Source: Oscillatoriaceae cyanobacterium M33_DOE_052
GTDB taxonomy: Bacteria; Cyanobacteriota; Cyanobacteriia; Cyanobacteriales; Laspinemataceae
Assembly (NCBI GenBank): GCA_015296065.1
Contig: DVDU01000219.1
Coordinates: forward strand, 62,001-126,000
Direction: 5' to 3'
Length of the DNA stretch: 64,000 nt
Position 1 is the stretch's first letter. The number at the start of each line of letters is the position of its first letter. Below the pieces are notes generated by a model that was given only the letters and a program-made list of their open reading frames with translations, was not told the DNA's origin and searched no databases. Made by a program: the position numbers and the translations under genes. Below, one piece after another: positions 45,121 to 53,877 of the stretch.

Positions 45121-46380
45121 ATGAAGTCGTCTTTGGGATTTCTGCATCCACATATCATGGAAAAGTCAAAAAGAGTGCAATTTCTACCAAGTGATGTCAA
45201 AAAAATCGACCATCAGGTAGGATGTTTTGGTTGTGAGATAGAACAAATTTACCCGGAAATAGCTGGGGTTTTCGGCTGGCTATTTACGGAAATCAAGCGG
45301 GAAACTTCAGCTCCTGAAGCTCAATGCTACCGCGTCAGCTACAATATATATCAGGAAGTTCTGCGCATCTGCTCCCAGAGCGATCGGATTAAAACATCCC
45401 AGCAAGTGGATGTGTGGGCACAAAACCTGGCTAAATATCGCTTGCAGCAATGCTTTCACTATTATCGCCACGGGGTGAAGCGAGGGCAAATAGAACTGCA
45501 TGGCACTCTGAGTGCGATGGTTTACCGCTATTTTATGCCCGGTGGTGGTCGGACAAATCATGGGTGGCGTCAACGGGCGATCGAAGAATTTTTGCAGGGA
45601 TTTTATGAAGATAGTTGGAATACTTTCCGCCGGGAAACTCATCTGAGTGAAACCTATCGCGCCTCCACCCGGTTGGAGCAAGCGGAATACATGGCATTTA
45701 CCGAACGCTACGCCAAGCGCAATATCGGCTTTCGGGATAAGTCTAGCCAGCAGTTAATCGTGTTGCGGGTAAAAACTTTCCTGCAAAAGCAGCGGCGGGA
45801 AATTTCCCTGGATTTAGAATTGGGTGATGACGAGACGGCGATGTACTCAGACAGTATCACTAATGAAGTTTATCGCTTATCGGCGCAGATGGTGATGCCA
45901 GTTGTTACCCCAGCCGACCCGATTTGTGCTAGTATCATTGAAGAGTTGCGGTCTTATCTGGAAAAGCGCCAGCAAAGCCAATGTGCCCGCTACTTTTTCC
46001 TGCTGCTGGATGATAAAACACCGAAAGAAATAGATGCAATTTTGGGCGTGACGCCTCGCCAGCGGGACTATTTGCAGCAGCGTTTTAAGTACCACTTGAT
46101 GCGGTTTGCTTTTAACGATGCCTGGGAATTAGTGCATCAATGGTTGGATGCAGATTTAGAACAACATCTGGGGATGAATTCTCAGCAATGGCAGGTATTT
46201 GAGTCAAATTTGACTGAAACTCTCCAATGCTTGCTGCGGCTGAAACAAGAGGGACTTTCCGATGGCGCGATCGCTCGCCAACTGAAATGCTCCCTCAAGC
46301 GCGTTCAGCGACTCTGGTCAGACATTCTCGAACGCGCCTGGTTAATTCGCAATGGTTTAGACACCCGTACCAGCGCTTAA
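45121..46380 (+). CDS. HetZ-family transcription-regulator-like protein
   Basis: 419 aa cytoplasmic protein. Sequence landmarks QQCFHYYRHGVKRGQIELHGTLSAMVYRYF, YMAFTERYAKRN, LGVTPRQRDYLQQRFKYHLMRFAF and WELVHQWLDADLEQHLGM are those of HetZ and its relatives. In Anabaena HetZ is a DNA-binding regulator needed early in heterocyst differentiation; HetZ-like paralogues also occur in filamentous strains without heterocysts. The C-terminal LSDGAIARQLKCSLKRVQRLW looks like a helix-turn-helix. Preceded by a structured-RNA locus and ended by a good terminator. Which paralogue it is cannot be decided here. Confidence 0.8.
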   Translation: MKSSLGFLHPHIMEKSKRVQFLPSDVKKIDHQVGCFGCEIEQIYPEIAGVFGWLFTEIKRETSAPEAQCYRVSYNIYQEVLRICSQSDRIKTSQQVDVWAQNLAKYRLQQCFHYYRHGVKRGQIELHGTLSAMVYRYFMPGGGRTNHGWRQRAIEEFLQGFYEDSWNTFRRETHLSETYRASTRLEQAEYMAFTERYAKRNIGFRDKSSQQLIVLRVKTFLQKQRREISLDLELGDDETAMYSDSITNEVYRLSAQMVMPVVTPADPICASIIEELRSYLEKRQQSQCARYFFLLLDDKTPKEIDAILGVTPRQRDYLQQRFKYHLMRFAFNDAWELVHQWLDADLEQHLGMNSQQWQVFESNLTETLQCLLRLKQEGLSDGAIARQLKCSLKRVQRLWSDILERAWLIRNGLDTRTSA

Positions 46381-46400
46381 CTCTATCCGCTTAATTCCCC

Positions 46401-46431
46401 GCTTGCCCCTCACCGGGCAAGCATTTTTTTT
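46401..46431 (+). terminator. Rho-independent-type terminator
   Basis: GCTTGCCC (46401-46408) and GGGCAAGC (46415-46422) form an 8-bp stem with a 6-base loop followed by A and a run of T. It lies 21 bp after the HetZ-family stop. Confidence 0.85.
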
Positions 46432-46525
46432 GACCAAAGTATGATATAAATGTAAAAGGCAAACCACCATCCCTCACCAGAAGCGCCACCACCCCATATG
46501 GCCAGTAGAGCATCCCGAATGGATA

Positions 46526-46636
46526 GCAGCGGTGATAAGCTATCAGGTGGAGTCTGCCAACCAGTTTATGGTATTGCGGTGTCCGGGCGATCGGGGATAA
46601 TGGGCGATAATGGAATTGAAAGTTGGGGAACTCAGG
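46526..46636 (+). repeat. ~105-bp imperfect direct repeat, left copy
   Basis: Shares GGTGGAGTCTGCCAAC, CAGTTTAT-like, GGGCGATCG-like and GGAATTGAAAGTTGGG with 47698-47800. The two copies bracket the DUF433/antitoxin/PIN genes. Confidence 0.65.
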
Positions 46637-46646
46637 AGCAACGGAA

Positions 46647-46934
46647 ATGCTTAAAGCAACGGAAAATCGCTATATCGTCAGAGATGATGAAATATTGGGA
46701 GGCGAACCGATTATCAAAGGCACTCGCACTCCGGTAAGAGCCATTGTGGAAACGTGGCGAATGGGAGTTTTGCCGGAAGAAATTCCCATAGGAATGCCGC
46801 ATCTAACCCTGGCTCAAGTGTTTGATGCTTTGAGCTATTACAGCGACAACCGGGATGAAATTGACTACTATATTGAACGCAATCGCATTCCCGACGAATT
46901 AATCTGCCAGAAATCGTTCAGCCATTTCTCTTAA
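46647..46934 (+). CDS. DUF433 small protein (antitoxin-like)
   Basis: 95 aa from ATG 46647; an upstream in-frame ATG at 46623 would add eight residues from the repeat. Typical DUF433 sequence: ILGGEPIIKGTRTPVRAIVETWRMG, LTLAQVFDALSYYSDNRDEID. DUF433 proteins carry a winged-helix-like DNA-binding fold and are commonly antitoxins of a DUF5615 PIN-like toxin. No DUF5615 partner follows; the next genes are an unrelated antitoxin-like protein and a broken PIN toxin. Confidence 0.8.
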   Translation: MLKATENRYIVRDDEILGGEPIIKGTRTPVRAIVETWRMGVLPEEIPIGMPHLTLAQVFDALSYYSDNRDEIDYYIERNRIPDELICQKSFSHFS

Positions 46935-46998
46935 TTTTGAACGAAGTTACAGCCAATGAAATGGAAAATCAAGTCAGTTATATATAAGAGAGGATTTT

Positions 46999-47253
46999 AT
47001 GCAGAGCATTCACTTAAAAACCACTGTGGGAACTGATGGTGTGTTGCGAGTCCAGTTGCCCCCAGAATATCAAGATAGGGAATTGGAGGCAATTGTTATA
47101 TTAGAACTGTTGCCCAAAAGCGAGTTAGAGACACCACCGAAAGCATCGGGATGGCAACCAGGATTTTTTGAAGAAGTTGTCGGTGGTTGGGTGGGGGAAC
47201 CCTTAGTGAGAGAAGACCAGGGAGACTACGAAGTAAGGGAGACACTCTTTTGA
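46999..47253 (+). CDS. VapB-like antitoxin
   Basis: 84 aa small acidic protein (MQSIHLKTTVGTDGVLRVQLPPE at the start). The N-terminus looks like an AbrB-like swapped-hairpin strand; the C-terminus is the expected toxin-binding tail (GWQPGFFEEVVGGWVGEPL). The stop codon overlaps the TTG start of the PIN-domain toxin by four bases, the coupling typical of toxin-antitoxin pairs. Confidence 0.7.
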   Translation: MQSIHLKTTVGTDGVLRVQLPPEYQDRELEAIVILELLPKSELETPPKASGWQPGFFEEVVGGWVGEPLVREDQGDYEVRETLF

Positions 47254-47662
47254 CTTACCTGCTAGATACAAATGTTTGCATTCGGATTTTGAATAACACG
47301 AGTTCCTCTGTCTCGCGTCGATTAGCGGCTCAACAGCCAGAGGATATTTACTTGTGTACGGTGGTGGAGATGGAGCTTTACTATGGAGCGTATCGCAGCA
47401 CCCAGCAAGCGCAGAATATCCATATATTGGAAAGTTTTTTAGAGCAATTTACTATTTTGCCGTTTAGTTTAATCGCAAATCAGCTAGAATAGCAGGACAG
47501 ATTCGTGCCCAACTTGCCGCACAAGGGACACCAATTGGCCCCTATGACCTGCAAATAGCCGCGCTCGCTCTGGCAAACGATCTGACGCTAGTCACCCACA
47601 ATACCGCAGAGTTTGGACGGGTAGCAGGATTAAAGATAGAAGATTGGGAGGAGACCAACTAG
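47250..47662 (+). pseudogene. VapC-like PIN-domain toxin, frameshifted
   Basis: The first part (TTG start at 47250) reads YLLDTNVCIRIL...VVEMELYYGAYRS...FTILPFSL, the N-terminal PIN domain with its first Asp and Glu. The frame then hits a stop at 47490. Another frame from about 47479 continues the family sequence: SARIAGQIRAQLAAQGTPIG, PYDLQIAALALAND, TLVTHNTAEFGRVAGLKIEDW, ending in a stop at 47660-47662. One indel near 47478 therefore separates the halves. The toxin should be inactive unless the frame is corrected or the base call is wrong. Confidence 0.8.
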
Positions 47663-47697
47663 GAGTTTTTCACTGACCACCCTTACCGAAATCGTCA

Positions 47698-47800
47698 GCA
47701 GCTTTAGCTAGGTATCTGGTGGAGTCTGCCAACCCGTTTATTGTGTTGCTGAAGGGAACTGCGCATCAGGGGCGATCGTGGAATTGAAAGTTGGGCAATG
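47698..47800 (+). repeat. ~105-bp imperfect direct repeat, right copy
   Basis: Partner of 46526-46636, about 1.1 kb apart, same orientation, flanking the DUF433/VapBC block. Confidence 0.65.
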
Positions 47801-47850
47801 AAGTGCTAAAAAACACTCTTTATTGATTTGATGCGTTTCCCCTGATTGCG

Positions 47851-48285
47851 TCACATCATTTCTAACTGGAGCATCAGGGTTTCCGTAGTCCAGGTAGGGC
47901 AACCACAGCCAAAAAAATCATAATCCTCTGTCCAAATTGCCGCCGGTAATGCTAATGCTAGCGCCACAGTTTCCCAATCATTTGGGTCTCTGGGAATGCG
48001 CTTTCTGGCTTCAGGTTCTAAATGGGCGTAAACAGACTCTGGGACAAACTCGATATAGCTGTTAATGGCTAAATTGGCTGCTGTCAGTAACTGCTGCTCG
48101 GTTATTTCACTAAACCGCCCCCGTTCTCGCATAATCCTCAGTCGCCGCTGCAGTTCATAGCGAGTTTCATCTATAATTTTTTCCCCAGCATAAATTTTTA
48201 AATTGGGATTTGCCAGGAAAGCGCGCCCCCGATCGCGCAAAACTTCACCCACCAAAACATTGGCATCAACAATTAAATTCATCAT
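47851..48285 (-). CDS. PIN-domain toxin-like protein
   Basis: 144 aa. Acidic PIN residues look intact: N-terminal IVDANVLVGEVL, DETRYELQRRL, RDPNDWETVALAL and a late TEDYDFFG. PIN toxins are metal-dependent RNases. It is coupled to the upstream 87-aa gene (gap of 4 bp), which is the likely antitoxin. Annotation as toxin follows from the fold and the pairing; the target RNA is unknown. Confidence 0.78.
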   Translation of the reverse strand: MMNLIVDANVLVGEVLRDRGRAFLANPNLKIYAGEKIIDETRYELQRRLRIMRERGRFSEITEQQLLTAANLAINSYIEFVPESVYAHLEPEARKRIPRDPNDWETVALALALPAAIWTEDYDFFGCGCPTWTTETLMLQLEMM

Positions 48286-48289
48286 AATT

Positions 48290-48553
48290 CTATTTGGATG
48301 CTACTGCGGTTTCAAAGGGAAAAGGTTTACGCGGATCCAGGGCATCAATTAGCTCATCTCTACTCATACCGCTTTCTGCCGCTGCTCTATCCAATGCTTC
48401 GTCTAATCTATCCCACAATTCATCATCGGCGGCGGTATCGCGCTGCCGCACGGGGTAAAAATATCCCAACAGCTTGCCCTCGTGTTCCACTTCTAGAGCT
48501 TCTTGGCCAGCCAAGACTTGCAGCGGCAAATCATTTAATTGAACTTTTTTCAT
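48290..48553 (-). CDS. putative antitoxin partner of PIN toxin
   Basis: 87 aa, acidic. VQLNDLPLQVLAGQEALEVEHEGKLLGYFYPV looks like a Phd/VapB-type N-terminal DNA-binding half; the C-terminal half is an acidic helix (DELWDRLDEALDRAAAESGM). Directly upstream of the PIN gene on the same strand. Confidence 0.68.
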   Translation of the reverse strand: MKKVQLNDLPLQVLAGQEALEVEHEGKLLGYFYPVRQRDTAADDELWDRLDEALDRAAAESGMSRDELIDALDPRKPFPFETAVASK

Positions 48554-48696
48554 AAATAGCTAAATCTCATGCTTCTGAACTATTATAACATATTCACAGG
48601 AAATGTCAGAAATTCATTCCCAAGTTTGCTAAATTAATTAAATTAATAAATTTTGTGCTATTGTAGCAAAAATGCGAAAAATCAGGAGAAAAAACG

Positions 48697-49422
48697 GTGA
48701 GTAGAGTATTAATTACCGGTGCGGGACGGGGTTTAGGTTTGGCGTTTGTGAGGAGTTGTCTAGAAAGAGGAGATACCGTTTGGGCAGGAGTAAGGCAACC
48801 GCAAAAAGCCCCCCAACTGACTGAACTCCAGGCCAAATACCCCCAGCAACTCCATCTCATCCCCCTAGATGTCACCGACGCTGCCTCCATAGACTCCGCA
48901 TGGCAGCAACTCCAAGCCGAAGCCGGTGCCTTAGACTTACTGATTAATAATGCCGGAATTAATTCTATGAGCGCCGATGCGGGTGGTTCAGCGGCACATT
49001 TGCGCTTGGGAGAACTGGACAGTAATCGGATGCTCGCCATGTTCCATATTAACGCCGTAGCGCCCCTGATGCTGGCTCAACGATGTATCGATTTGCTGGC
49101 TGCTGGCGAAAACCCCCGCATCATTAATATTTCCTCTTGGCTGGGTTCTCTCACTAACAAAACCAGCGGCGGTAATTACAGTTATTGCGCGAGTAAAACT
49201 GCCCTAAATATGCTCATGCGCGCTCTCGCTTTTGAGGTGATATCCAAAGGCATTATTACGGTAATTTTTAACCCCGGATGGATGCAAACGGATATGGGCG
49301 GACCGAGGGCTAAGCTGACCCCAGAGGAGTCAGCTCAAAGTATTCTCAAAGTCACGGAAAAGCTGACCCCCAGTGATGCGGGGCGCTTTCTTAACTGGGA
49401 CGGGACGGAGCATCCCTGGTGA
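48697..49422 (+). CDS. Short-chain dehydrogenase/reductase
   Basis: 241 aa, GTG start at 48697 with AGGAG upstream. Classical SDR: TGxxxGxG as TGAGRGLG (residues 7-14), NNAG at about 88-91, catalytic Ser and YxxxK as YCASK (about 168-172). It uses NAD(P)H; the substrate is not evident. The closest general type is a C-factor-like SDR. Single gene, followed by G-rich repeats. Confidence 0.88.
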   Translation: MSRVLITGAGRGLGLAFVRSCLERGDTVWAGVRQPQKAPQLTELQAKYPQQLHLIPLDVTDAASIDSAWQQLQAEAGALDLLINNAGINSMSADAGGSAAHLRLGELDSNRMLAMFHINAVAPLMLAQRCIDLLAAGENPRIINISSWLGSLTNKTSGGNYSYCASKTALNMLMRALAFEVISKGIITVIFNPGWMQTDMGGPRAKLTPEESAQSILKVTEKLTPSDAGRFLNWDGTEHPW

Positions 49423-49598
49423 GGAGATGGGGGGACCAGGGGACGGGGGGCAGGGGGGAGTGTGGGAAGTGTGGGGAGTGTGGGGAGTGTGGGAAGTGTG
49501 GGGAGTAATCTTCCCTCTCTTCCCCCTCCTCCCCATCTTCCCCCTCCTCCCCATCTCCCCATCACCCCGTCACCCCGTCACCCCGTCACCCCGTCTCC
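49423..49598. repeat. two low-complexity tandem arrays
   Basis: Array 1 (about 49456-49506): repeats of GTGTGGGGA/GTGTGGGAA, period about 10. Array 2 (about 49507-49600): CTTCCCCCTCCTCCCCATC, then four or more copies of CACCCCGT. Both separate the convergent SDR and acsA genes. Confidence 0.85.
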
Positions 49599-51569
49599 CT
49601 AGGCGCCACCCCGGAGTTTATCCAAAACGCCCCGGTCTTGAAGCGTGGAGGTATCTCCGGCGATTTCCTGACCGGCGGCGAGGTTGCGCAGGAGACGGCG
49701 CATGATTTTGCCCGATCGCGTTTTCGGCAAATCTTCGCTAAAGCGAATTTCTGCCGGACGAGCTAAAGCGCCAATTTCGCTGACTACATGCCGCATCAGG
49801 TCTTTTTCCAACTGTTCCGAGGCACGATAACTATCTTCTAGGGTCACGAAAGCGACGATCGCCTCGCCGCGTAAGTCGTCCGGCTTGCCCACCACCGCCG
49901 CCTCGGCAACTGCGGGGTGAGATACCAGAGCCGATTCAATTTCCATCGTGCCCAAACGGTGTCCAGAAACGTTAATCACGTCATCCACCCGACCCATTAC
50001 CCAAAAGTAACCGTCTTGATCGCGGCGGGCCCCGTCACCGGCAAAGTATAGGTATTTCCCATCTTGAGGGGGGATATGTTCCCAGTAGGTGCGACGGAAG
50101 CGATCGGGGTCGCCGTAAACCGTGCGCATCATGCTGGGCCAAGGATGTTTGATAACTAAATAGCCCCCTTCGTTGTCGCCTACGGGGTTGCCTTCCAAGT
50201 CCACCACATCGGCAATAATGCCCGGAAAAGGTAAAGTGGCAGAACCTGGTTTGGTGGGAATCGCTCCCGGCAGGGGGGTAATCATAAAACCGCCGGTTTC
50301 TGTTTGCCACCAGGTATCGACGATCGGACATTTCGAGCCGCCGATCACTCGATAATACCACATCCATGCTTCCGGATTAATTGGTTCTCCCACCGTGCCC
50401 AACAGCCGTAGGGATGACAAATCACGCGCTTTCGGCAAATGTTCACCCATTTTGATAAAAGCACGAATTGCCGTCGGTGCCGTATAGAAAATCGTCACCC
50501 CGTATTTTTCCACCACATCCCACATACACCCAGGGTTAGAAGCGCGGGGGGCACCTTCATACATAACCGTCGTGGCACCATTAGACAACGGCCCATAGAC
50601 GATGTAGCTGTGGCCGGTAATCCAGCCGATATCGGCGGTACACCAGTAAACATCCGTATCTTTCAGGTCAAATGCCCACTGGGTGGTAACGTGAGTGTAG
50701 AGGTTGTAGCCACCGGTGGTATGGACAACACCCTTGGGTTTGCCCGTAGTGCCGCTAGTGTAGAGGATAAAGAGCATATCCTCACTATCCATCGGTTCGG
50801 CGGGGCAGTCGGCTTTAGCATTAGCTTGTAAGTCGTGCCACCAATGGTCCCGCCCGGGTTCCATGTGGATATTGTTGCCAGTACGCTTCACCACCAGGAC
50901 ATTATCCACACTGGGAACGGCGTTATCCCCGATCGCTTTATCTACTTGTTCTTTGAGCGGGACGATCGCATCTTTGCGCCACCCCCCATCAGCCGTAATC
51001 ACCAGTTTAGCTTCAGCGTCTTTGAGGCGGTCCTTGAGAGCTTCCGCACTGAAACCACCAAAAATCACCGTGTGGGTAGCACCGATGCGCGCACAAGCCA
51101 GCATCGCCACGGCGGCTTCGGGAATCATCGGCATGTATATCCCCACCACGTCACCCTTCTTCACCCCCAACTGCTTCATCACATTTGCCATCTGGCAAAC
51201 TTCCCGGTGCAGTTGAGCATAAGTCAGAGTCCGCGAGTCCCCCGGTTCCCCCTCCCAGATGATGGCAGCTTTATTTTTCCGCCAAGTCGTCAAGTGGCGA
51301 TCCAAGCAGTTATAGGAAATATTGATTTTCCCCCCTACAAACCACTTAGCAAACGGCGGTTGCCAATCCAGCACCTTATCCCACTTTTGGAACCAGTGCA
51401 ACTCCTTATCCGCCAAGTCTGCCCAGAATTTCTCCGGGTTCGCCGCCGCCTCTTGATACAGTCGCCGATATTCCTCAAGGCTCTTTAATCCCGCTTGTGC
51501 CGAAAACTCCTCCGGCGGCGGAAACATCCGGTTTTCATGCAGTATAGATTCAATAGTAGGTTGTGACAT
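49599..51569 (-). CDS. acsA: Acetyl-CoA synthetase
   Basis: 656 aa, normal size. ANL-superfamily motifs [36 protein letters not shown], and the C-terminal [14 protein letters not shown] with the acetylatable lysine. It converts acetate, ATP and CoA to acetyl-CoA in the cytoplasm. The N-terminus ([12 protein letters not shown]) is typical of the family. Confidence 0.96.
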   Translation of the reverse strand: MSQPTIESILHENRMFPPPEEFSAQAGLKSLEEYRRLYQEAAANPEKFWADLADKELHWFQKWDKVLDWQPPFAKWFVGGKINISYNCLDRHLTTWRKNKAAIIWEGEPGDSRTLTYAQLHREVCQMANVMKQLGVKKGDVVGIYMPMIPEAAVAMLACARIGATHTVIFGGFSAEALKDRLKDAEAKLVITADGGWRKDAIVPLKEQVDKAIGDNAVPSVDNVLVVKRTGNNIHMEPGRDHWWHDLQANAKADCPAEPMDSEDMLFILYTSGTTGKPKGVVHTTGGYNLYTHVTTQWAFDLKDTDVYWCTADIGWITGHSYIVYGPLSNGATTVMYEGAPRASNPGCMWDVVEKYGVTIFYTAPTAIRAFIKMGEHLPKARDLSSLRLLGTVGEPINPEAWMWYYRVIGGSKCPIVDTWWQTETGGFMITPLPGAIPTKPGSATLPFPGIIADVVDLEGNPVGDNEGGYLVIKHPWPSMMRTVYGDPDRFRRTYWEHIPPQDGKYLYFAGDGARRDQDGYFWVMGRVDDVINVSGHRLGTMEIESALVSHPAVAEAAVVGKPDDLRGEAIVAFVTLEDSYRASEQLEKDLMRHVVSEIGALARPAEIRFSEDLPKTRSGKIMRRLLRNLAAGQEIAGDTSTLQDRGVLDKLRGGA

Positions 51570-51888
51570 TTTGAGTTTTACCCCTACGCATACTTAGCAT
51601 CATCATTTTTACCCCAGAATCGCGCCAGAGAATCTTTAGTTTTTTTTAACTTTTCTGTCCTCCCAGACCCCCAACCCCGTCACAAGGGGAACCCGAACCG
51701 TCTTCTTTGCCCCCAGATCTGGATTTAGCAGCCGGAATACCTGCAATTATCTGGAAATATCATCTAATTATTCAGCTCCGCCATTGCCAAAAACCGCCAT
51801 TTTCCCTGCCTCCTAATCGGGAAATTATGCTTGACATTTTCCGCCAATTATTTTACAATAAAATAATCTCCTAAAACCACTTAATTAT
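51570..51888. other. intergenic region with promoter for a DUF433 gene
   Basis: Divergent spacer between acsA and the DUF433 gene, AT-rich near both ends. Only the promoter at 51831-51859 is recognisable. Confidence 0.5.
51831..51859 (+). promoter_or_regulatory. sigma70-type promoter for DUF433 gene
   Basis: TTGACA (51831-51836), 17-base spacer, TACAAT (51854-51859); the ATG follows 29 bp after the -10 box. Confidence 0.7.
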
Positions 51889-52155
51889 ATGAGTCAAGAT
51901 GATTTACTCGATCGCATCGCGATCGACCCCAACATCTGTCATGGCTACCCCTGCATTCGCGGCCACCAAATTTGGGTATCTTTGATCCTCGATTATCTGG
52001 CTGGGGGCTACACAATTGAAAAAATTCTTGCAATTTACCCCAATTTAGAACAAGAAGACATTCTCGCTTGTATTGCCTATAGTACAGAAGCCAACCGCTG
52101 CTCTTCCGTAGAGCATCAACTCCATATGAAAAAGGAGGATGCTATTAACCAGTAA
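51889..52155 (+). CDS. DUF433 small protein
   Basis: 88 aa: RIAIDPNICHGYPCIRGHQIWVSLILDYLAGGYTIEKILAIYPNLEQEDILACIAYS is a textbook DUF433 sequence. Usually the antitoxin of a two-gene pair, but no toxin gene is seen in the next 770 bp, so it is an orphan, or its partner has been lost. Confidence 0.85.
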   Translation: MSQDDLLDRIAIDPNICHGYPCIRGHQIWVSLILDYLAGGYTIEKILAIYPNLEQEDILACIAYSTEANRCSSVEHQLHMKKEDAINQ

Positions 52156-52924
52156 ATTGTGATCACATATTGTTGGTTGAGCCGATGATATCCAGCCGAA
52201 GTGGCAGACCTGGAGGTGCCAACAAACTTACTCTTCCAGCTAGGAGCCATTCCCAGCATCCCAAGATGATGGGGCGAAAATCACAAATTATGCCTCTAAT
52301 GATGCCGCCAATTTTTCAGGAATTTTTCTAATTGCCCCCACCCAGCCGAAATGAGGGGAGACATGACAACAAAAAGGACATCATGGCTGAGAAAAATCAC
52401 AATTTATGTAAAGCCATAGATGGGGCAGCGACAAATTTAAGCTCTGGATATATAGGGATAATGAGGTGTCATAGCGGACAGGAAAAGAGACATAACCTGT
52501 TGACCATAGCTTTAGCCCCATTATCCCAGTGGTGATTTTAGTTGCAATTTATAAATTAAAGTCCCCAAGAGGAAAAATTTGCCGTATAATCGGGATATCT
52601 CGGCTGACTGGGAGATAAAGGCATGGGGGCGGATGGGGGTGCTAGGGGTTTAGTTCCCAAACTCCTACCTTCTGCTGTGAAACAAGGTGATTAGCAAGCG
52701 CGAATGGTGAACCCCCACCAGCAAAAAATAGTTACAGGGTGCCGCGATGCTAGGGCGACGCCTGACGGCGATGCTAACGCAACGTCTGACGACGATCGCA
52801 ATTTTTATGGACGTTCATTCCCCCCGCCTGGTGGTGGTGAGGGAGAGGGGGTTGTGAGTGAAGACCTCGAATTTCCAGTATTTTTCAGAAAATTTCGCAA
52901 CTGTGGCAGCTTTGTCGCAATTTT
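52156..52924. other. 769-bp region without a convincing gene
   Basis: A short frame at 52332-52535 is not supported. Around 52740-52800 there are imperfect repeats of GCGATGCTAGGGCGACGCCTG type. Possibly decayed sequence that once held a DUF433 partner toxin; not demonstrable. Confidence 0.4.
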
Positions 52925-53860
52925 ATGATACAGATGGCACCAGGGATACATGTCGCGCTAATCGAGCAAGGGGTAGAGGTCTGGAATGAGTGGCGGGAGA
53001 GCAATCCTCGCGTGGAACCAGACTTGAGGGAGGCAAAGCTGCACAAAGCAGACCTGAGACAAGCCAATCTCACGAAAGTGAATCTGTCATCGGCGGACTT
53101 GAGCATGGCAGACTTGAGTATGGCTAATTTGGAATGGTCGAATCTCTACCAGGCGAATCTGGTAGAAGCAACTATCCATAGCACGAAGCTCTACAAGGCG
53201 AATTTAAGAGAGACAAATCTCACGATGGCAAATTTGGGGCATGCGGTGCTGACGGGAGCTGACCTTTGTATGGCGAATTTGTACCGAGCGAATCTGACGG
53301 GAGCAGATTTGACTGAAGCCACTCTCTACACGGCTAAGTTGCGGGAGGCGGAACTGCGGGAGGCGGATTTGCACCGGACGGACCTCAGAGAAGCGGATTT
53401 GACCCAGGCGCATCTGAATGAGGCGAACCTAACGGAGGCTAATTTTACGATGGCGATTTTTTCTTTGGCGAATTTGATTGGGGCGACGCTGTATAAAACT
53501 AATTTGTATAAAGCTAATTTGAGTTTGGCGAACCTTTGTATGGCGAACCTGTTGGGGGCGAGTATGCGGCGGACGATCGCGATCGGCACCAACTTTATCG
53601 GGGCCAACTTTTACCGCGCCAACCTCCACAAAGCCATCCTCATCCAAGCTGACCTCAGAGAAGCCACTCTCAGCGAAACCATCCTCACCCGTGCCGACCT
53701 CAGAAAAGCTAACCTGAGTATGGCCAACCTCCGAGACGCCTCTTTATCTGACGCTAATCTCGCGGGAGCCAACTTGACTAGAGCCAACTTGTACCATGCG
53801 AACCTCGAAGGAGCATATCTCAGGAGCGCCATCATGCCTAATGGCCAGAAACATGAGTAG
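52925..53860 (+). CDS. Pentapeptide-repeat protein
   Basis: 311 aa. From about residue 37 to the end it is a continuous run of pentapeptides of the A(D/N)Lxx type (ADLSMADLSMANLEWSNLYQ), about 50 units, forming a right-handed quadrilateral beta-helix. The first ~35 residues (APGIHVALIEQGVEVWNEWRE) are a typical cyanobacterial N-terminal cap. No signal peptide. Function is unknown. Confidence 0.93.
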   Translation: MIQMAPGIHVALIEQGVEVWNEWRESNPRVEPDLREAKLHKADLRQANLTKVNLSSADLSMADLSMANLEWSNLYQANLVEATIHSTKLYKANLRETNLTMANLGHAVLTGADLCMANLYRANLTGADLTEATLYTAKLREAELREADLHRTDLREADLTQAHLNEANLTEANFTMAIFSLANLIGATLYKTNLYKANLSLANLCMANLLGASMRRTIAIGTNFIGANFYRANLHKAILIQADLREATLSETILTRADLRKANLSMANLRDASLSDANLAGANLTRANLYHANLEGAYLRSAIMPNGQKHE

Positions 53861-53877
53861 GTAGGGGTTTGGTTCCC

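Noticed and set aside
49330-49565. Minus-strand frames of TLPTLPTLP type
   Set aside because: Read straight through the low-complexity arrays.
50439-51488. Plus-strand frames opposite acsA
   Set aside because: Shadow frames; acsA is unambiguous.
52332-52535. 67-aa frame after the DUF433 gene as its toxin
   Set aside because: No PIN or DUF5615 features and no coupling to the DUF433 gene.
53204-53835. Minus-strand open frames inside the pentapeptide gene
   Set aside because: Repetitive antisense of the pentapeptide codons; no independent evidence.
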